This document shows positions 6,136 through 8,326 of a stretch of 8,326 nucleotides of DNA, piece by piece (the stretch's first letter is position 1; each line of letters starts with the position of its first letter). The notes beneath the pieces were generated by a model, which was not told the origin of the DNA, did not search any database, and saw only the letters and a list, made by a program, of their open reading frames with translations. The stretch is taken from assembly GCA_003535955.1 (NCBI GenBank), contig DPZM01000203.1, forward strand, positions 1,911 through 10,236, written 5' to 3'. Source of the DNA: Lachnospiraceae bacterium. GTDB taxonomy: Bacteria > Bacillota > Clostridia > Lachnospirales > Lachnospiraceae. The translations under genes were made by a program, and so were the position numbers.

Positions 6136-7085
6136 CGGTTTCCATCGTTATACCCAATTACAACGGTGAAAAATATCTGAAGGAATGCGTCGGGGCATTG
6201 AACGCCCAGACAATGAAGGATTATGAGCTCATTATCGTGGATAACGGATCAACGGATAAAAGCCTTGATATAGTAAGGGAGATTAAACCCGATACAAGGA
6301 TAATAGAGCTTGATAAAAATTACGGCTTCTCAAAAGCAGTAAATGAAGGGATCAGGGCTTCCCGGACCGACTATGTTATCCTTCTTAATAATGATACCCG
6401 AGCCTTGCCTGATTTTGCAGGGAAGTTGTATAATGCCATAAGGAAGGATAAGAAAATATTCTCTGTAAGTGCCAGGATGCTTAAGATGGATGCACCGCAG
6501 CTTATGGATTCGGCCGGAGATATGTATTGCTGCCTTGGGTGGGCCTTCGCGAGGGGTAAGGATAAGCCGAGGGAGAATTACGATAAGCCTGCAGAGGTTT
6601 TCTCATCATGTGCCGGAGCTGCAATATACAGGAAGGCTGTATTTGAAGAGATCGGTTATTTTGACGAGGCACATTTTGCCTACATTGAAGATGTTGACGT
6701 AGGGTACAGGGCAAGGATAAGCGGTTATCGAAACATGTATGAACCGGAGGCAGAGGTATATCATGTTGGCAGCGGAATGTCCGGCTCAAGATATAACAGG
6801 TTCAAGATCAGCTTATCATCGAGAAATAATGTATATCTGGCCTATAAGAATATGCCGCTTGCGCAGCTTATTATAAATCTTCCTTTTCTTATCGCCGGCT
6901 ACCTTATAAAGACCGTTTTCTTTATAATGAAGGGCGAGGGAGTGACCTATGTCCGGGGACTTATTAAGGGTATTGCCATGTGCAGGCGTGATAAGAAGTT
7001 CCCCTACAGGAAGGAAAACCTTGTAAATTACTGCAGGATACAATGGGAATTGTGGAGAAATGCCATACTGAGGTTTACGGTATAG
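6132..7085 (+). CDS. GT2 glycosyltransferase, WbbL/rhamnosyltransferase-like
   Basis: Single-domain family 2 glycosyltransferase that likely adds one sugar (a rhamnosyl-type role is suggested by family resemblance only) to a lipid-linked glycan at the cytoplasmic face. Motifs: S-I-V-I-P-N-Y-N-G at 4-12, I-I-V-D-N-G-S-T-D at 34-42, N-Y-G-F-S-K-A-V-N at 63-71, L-L-N-N-D-T at 84-89 (metal-binding DxD equivalent), S-C-A-G-A-A-I-Y-R at 159-167, G-Y-F-D-E at 175-179, and Y-I-E-D-V-D at 184-189 (catalytic base region) followed by Y-H-V-G-S-G at 210-215. This NND plus EDVD set is that of WbbL-like enzymes. A hydrophobic stretch at about 243-265 may anchor the C-terminus in the membrane. Length is usual for the family. 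ATG 6132 overlaps the stop of the preceding GT by 4 bases, with GGAG at 6117-6120 or AAGAG at 6124-6128 as binding site. Confidence 0.92.
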   Translation: MTVSIVIPNYNGEKYLKECVGALNAQTMKDYELIIVDNGSTDKSLDIVREIKPDTRIIELDKNYGFSKAVNEGIRASRTDYVILLNNDTRALPDFAGKLYNAIRKDKKIFSVSARMLKMDAPQLMDSAGDMYCCLGWAFARGKDKPRENYDKPAEVFSSCAGAAIYRKAVFEEIGYFDEAHFAYIEDVDVGYRARISGYRNMYEPEAEVYHVGSGMSGSRYNRFKISLSSRNNVYLAYKNMPLAQLIINLPFLIAGYLIKTVFFIMKGEGVTYVRGLIKGIAMCRRDKKFPYRKENLVNYCRIQWELWRNAILRFTV

Positions 7086-7100
7086 ATACGGATAAACAAA

Positions 7101-8326
7101 ATGATCAAGGATAATCAGAGGATTTTCAACAGAATACATATAGTTCTGGATGCCATTATTATAGCAGGCAGCTATTGGTTCGCATGGTGGCTTAAATTCA
7201 AGAGCGGGCTGATCGACTTTACTATGAGCCTTCCTACCAGTTACTTCAGGAAGGTCATGTATTTCGTAGTGCCTTCATACCTGCTTCTGTATTATTTCTT
7301 TAACCTGTATAACAGCAAGCGTGCTTCCGGACGAAAGAGGGAGCTTTACAATATAATCAAGGCCAATACCGTCGGAAGCCTGGGGCTTATCGTAGCCATG
7401 TACCTGCTTGGGCAGACTCATTTCTCAAGGGAGATGATATTCATCTTCTGGTGTGCGGATATCTTTTTCGAGACTCTTATAAGAAATATCATCAGATATC
7501 TGCTCAGGTTCTTCAGAAAGCGCGGATACAACCTTAAGTATGTCCTCCTTGTTGGTTATTCCAAATCGGCGGAGTCATACATTAACAGGATCCGCTTAAA
7601 CCCCCAGTGGGGCTACGTTGTCAGGGGAATACTCGATGACAATGTGGAACGTGGAACCATGTATAAGGGAGTAAAGGTCATGGGCGCCGTTGACAACCTT
7701 CCCATAATCCTTGAGGAAAACAAGCTTGATGAGATAGCCATCACCCTTTCCCTTAAGGAATACGGCCGCCTTGAGGAAATAGTCAACATGTGTGAAAAAT
7801 CAGGCGTTCACACGAAATTTATCCCGGATTATGCCGGTATCATCCCCAATAAGCCATATACCGAGGACCTGCAGGGTCTGCCTGTCATCAATATAAGACA
7901 TGTGCCCCTTACCAATACCGTAAATATCATAATGAAGAGAGCGGTGGATATCATAGGTTCATTTGTCCTGATCATCTTCTCATCACCTGTCATGCTTACA
8001 TCGGCCATAGCCATTAAGCTCGGAAGCAAGGGCCCCGTCATCTTCAAGCAGGAACGTGTGGGCCTTCACAACAAGCCCTTCAAGATGCTTAAGTTCCGTA
8101 CCATGTATGTCCAGGAGGATAAGGAGGAAGAGGAGAAGGGATGGACGGTCAAGGATGATCCAAGGGTTACGGGCATCGGCAGGTTCCTTCGTAAGACAAG
8201 CCTTGATGAGCTCCCGCAGCTCTTTAATGTCTTCACGGGGAAGATGAGCCTGGTTGGTCCCCGCCCGGAGCGGCCCCTCTTCGTTGAGCAGTTCAGGGAG
8301 ACCATTCCCAGATATATGATCAAGCA
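7101..8326 (+). CDS. Polyprenyl-phosphate sugar-1-phosphate transferase (WbaP/WcaJ/CpsE type), 3' truncated by window
   Basis: Initiating transferase that places the first sugar-1-phosphate on undecaprenyl phosphate. The frame runs open from ATG 7101 to the window edge (408 full codons), so about 60 residues are missing. Membrane segments lie at about 12-31, 53-69, 90-104 and 111-127. A Rossmann-like middle domain (about 145-250) begins K-Y-V-L-L-V-G-Y-S-K. A hydrophobic segment at 281-306 precedes the catalytic part: K-Q-E-R-V-G at 316-321, K-F-R-T-M at 331-335, D-D-P-R-V-T at 352-357, S-L-D-E-L-P-Q-L at 367-374 with the Asp369-Glu370 dyad known from PglC, and M-S-L-V-G-P-R-P-E at 382-390. 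The four-helix plus CoA-binding-like layout is the long form, not the short PglC form. The first sugar (glucose, galactose or another) cannot be told. GGAT at 7090-7093 is a weak binding site; an in-frame TAG at 7083 blocks upstream extension. C-ending codons are more frequent than in the upstream genes. Confidence 0.95.
   Translation, partial: MIKDNQRIFNRIHIVLDAIIIAGSYWFAWWLKFKSGLIDFTMSLPTSYFRKVMYFVVPSYLLLYYFFNLYNSKRASGRKRELYNIIKANTVGSLGLIVAMYLLGQTHFSREMIFIFWCADIFFETLIRNIIRYLLRFFRKRGYNLKYVLLVGYSKSAESYINRIRLNPQWGYVVRGILDDNVERGTMYKGVKVMGAVDNLPIILEENKLDEIAITLSLKEYGRLEEIVNMCEKSGVHTKFIPDYAGIIPNKPYTEDLQGLPVINIRHVPLTNTVNIIMKRAVDIIGSFVLIIFSSPVMLTSAIAIKLGSKGPVIFKQERVGLHNKPFKMLKFRTMYVQEDKEEEEKGWTVKDDPRVTGIGRFLRKTSLDELPQLFNVFTGKMSLVGPRPERPLFVEQFRETIPRYMIK

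Noticed and set aside
6502..6789. Reverse-strand open frame of 95 codons inside the WbbL-like gene
   Set aside because: Composition is that of a shadow frame; the forward frame carries all GT2 motifs.
7829..8323. Several open frames on both strands in the last 500 bases
   Set aside because: They overlap the catalytic half of the initiating transferase, whose frame is open and motif-rich through to the window edge. It has no stop within the window because it is truncated.
1..8326. tRNA, rRNA, insertion sequence, attachment site, CRISPR array or riboswitch
   Set aside because: Nearly every base is accounted for by protein-coding genes. No regular spaced repeats, terminal inverted repeats, transposase motifs or structured RNA signatures were seen by eye.

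Overview
The window is one unbroken stretch of a cell-surface polysaccharide (capsule or exopolysaccharide) biosynthesis operon. All eight genes lie on the + strand with no gap longer than 34 bases. The base composition is moderate. Codon use is rich in AGG/AGA (Arg), ATA (Ile) and CTT (Leu). Shine-Dalgarno sites are of the GGAGG type, and the first gene encodes a lipoprotein with an acidic linker. Together these point to a Gram-positive Firmicute, most likely a Clostridia/Lachnospiraceae member such as a Butyrivibrio relative. The organism assignment is an inference from style, not from a marker gene.

Layout. (1) 25-1257: an exported lipoprotein with a sialate-O-acetylesterase-like SGNH esterase domain. 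(2) 1254-2036: a soluble GT2 of the dolichol-phosphate-mannose-synthase-like type. (3) 2049-2840: a polytopic UPF0104 / LPG-synthase-TM-type membrane protein. (4) 2837-4246: an aminoglycoside-phosphotransferase/choline-kinase-fold kinase with an unrecognised N-terminal domain of about 150 residues. (5) 4281-4688: a small HAD phosphatase of the capsule EcbF/BcbF type. (6) 4669-6135: a GT2 with one intact catalytic domain followed by a shrunken, apparently dead second GT2 domain. (7) 6132-7085: a WbbL/rhamnosyltransferase-like GT2. (8) 7101 to the window edge: a polyprenyl-phosphate sugar-1-phosphate transferase (WbaP/WcaJ/CpsE type), cut off about 60 residues before its expected end.

How they may work together (inference). 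Gene 8 would start the lipid-linked repeat unit at the inner face of the membrane, and genes 6 and 7 would add further sugars. Genes 2 and 3 look like a module that makes and perhaps moves a polyprenyl-phosphate sugar or another side-branch donor. Genes 4 and 5 are a kinase and phosphatase pair acting on a small sugar or alditol metabolite or a glycan decoration. The lipoprotein esterase would trim O-acetyl groups outside the cell. Flippase (Wzx), polymerase (Wzy) and sugar-nucleotide genes are not in the window and should lie outside it.

No tRNA, rRNA, mobile element, CRISPR array, promoter or convincing terminator was seen. The operon promoter must lie upstream of position 1. Translation is heavily coupled: 1/2, 3/4 and 6/7 share ATGA-type overlaps and 5/6 overlap by 20 bases. 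The most interesting points are the degenerate second domain of gene 6, the unassigned N-terminal domain of the kinase next to the HAD phosphatase, the GT2 plus UPF0104 pair, and the shift in codon use at gene 8.
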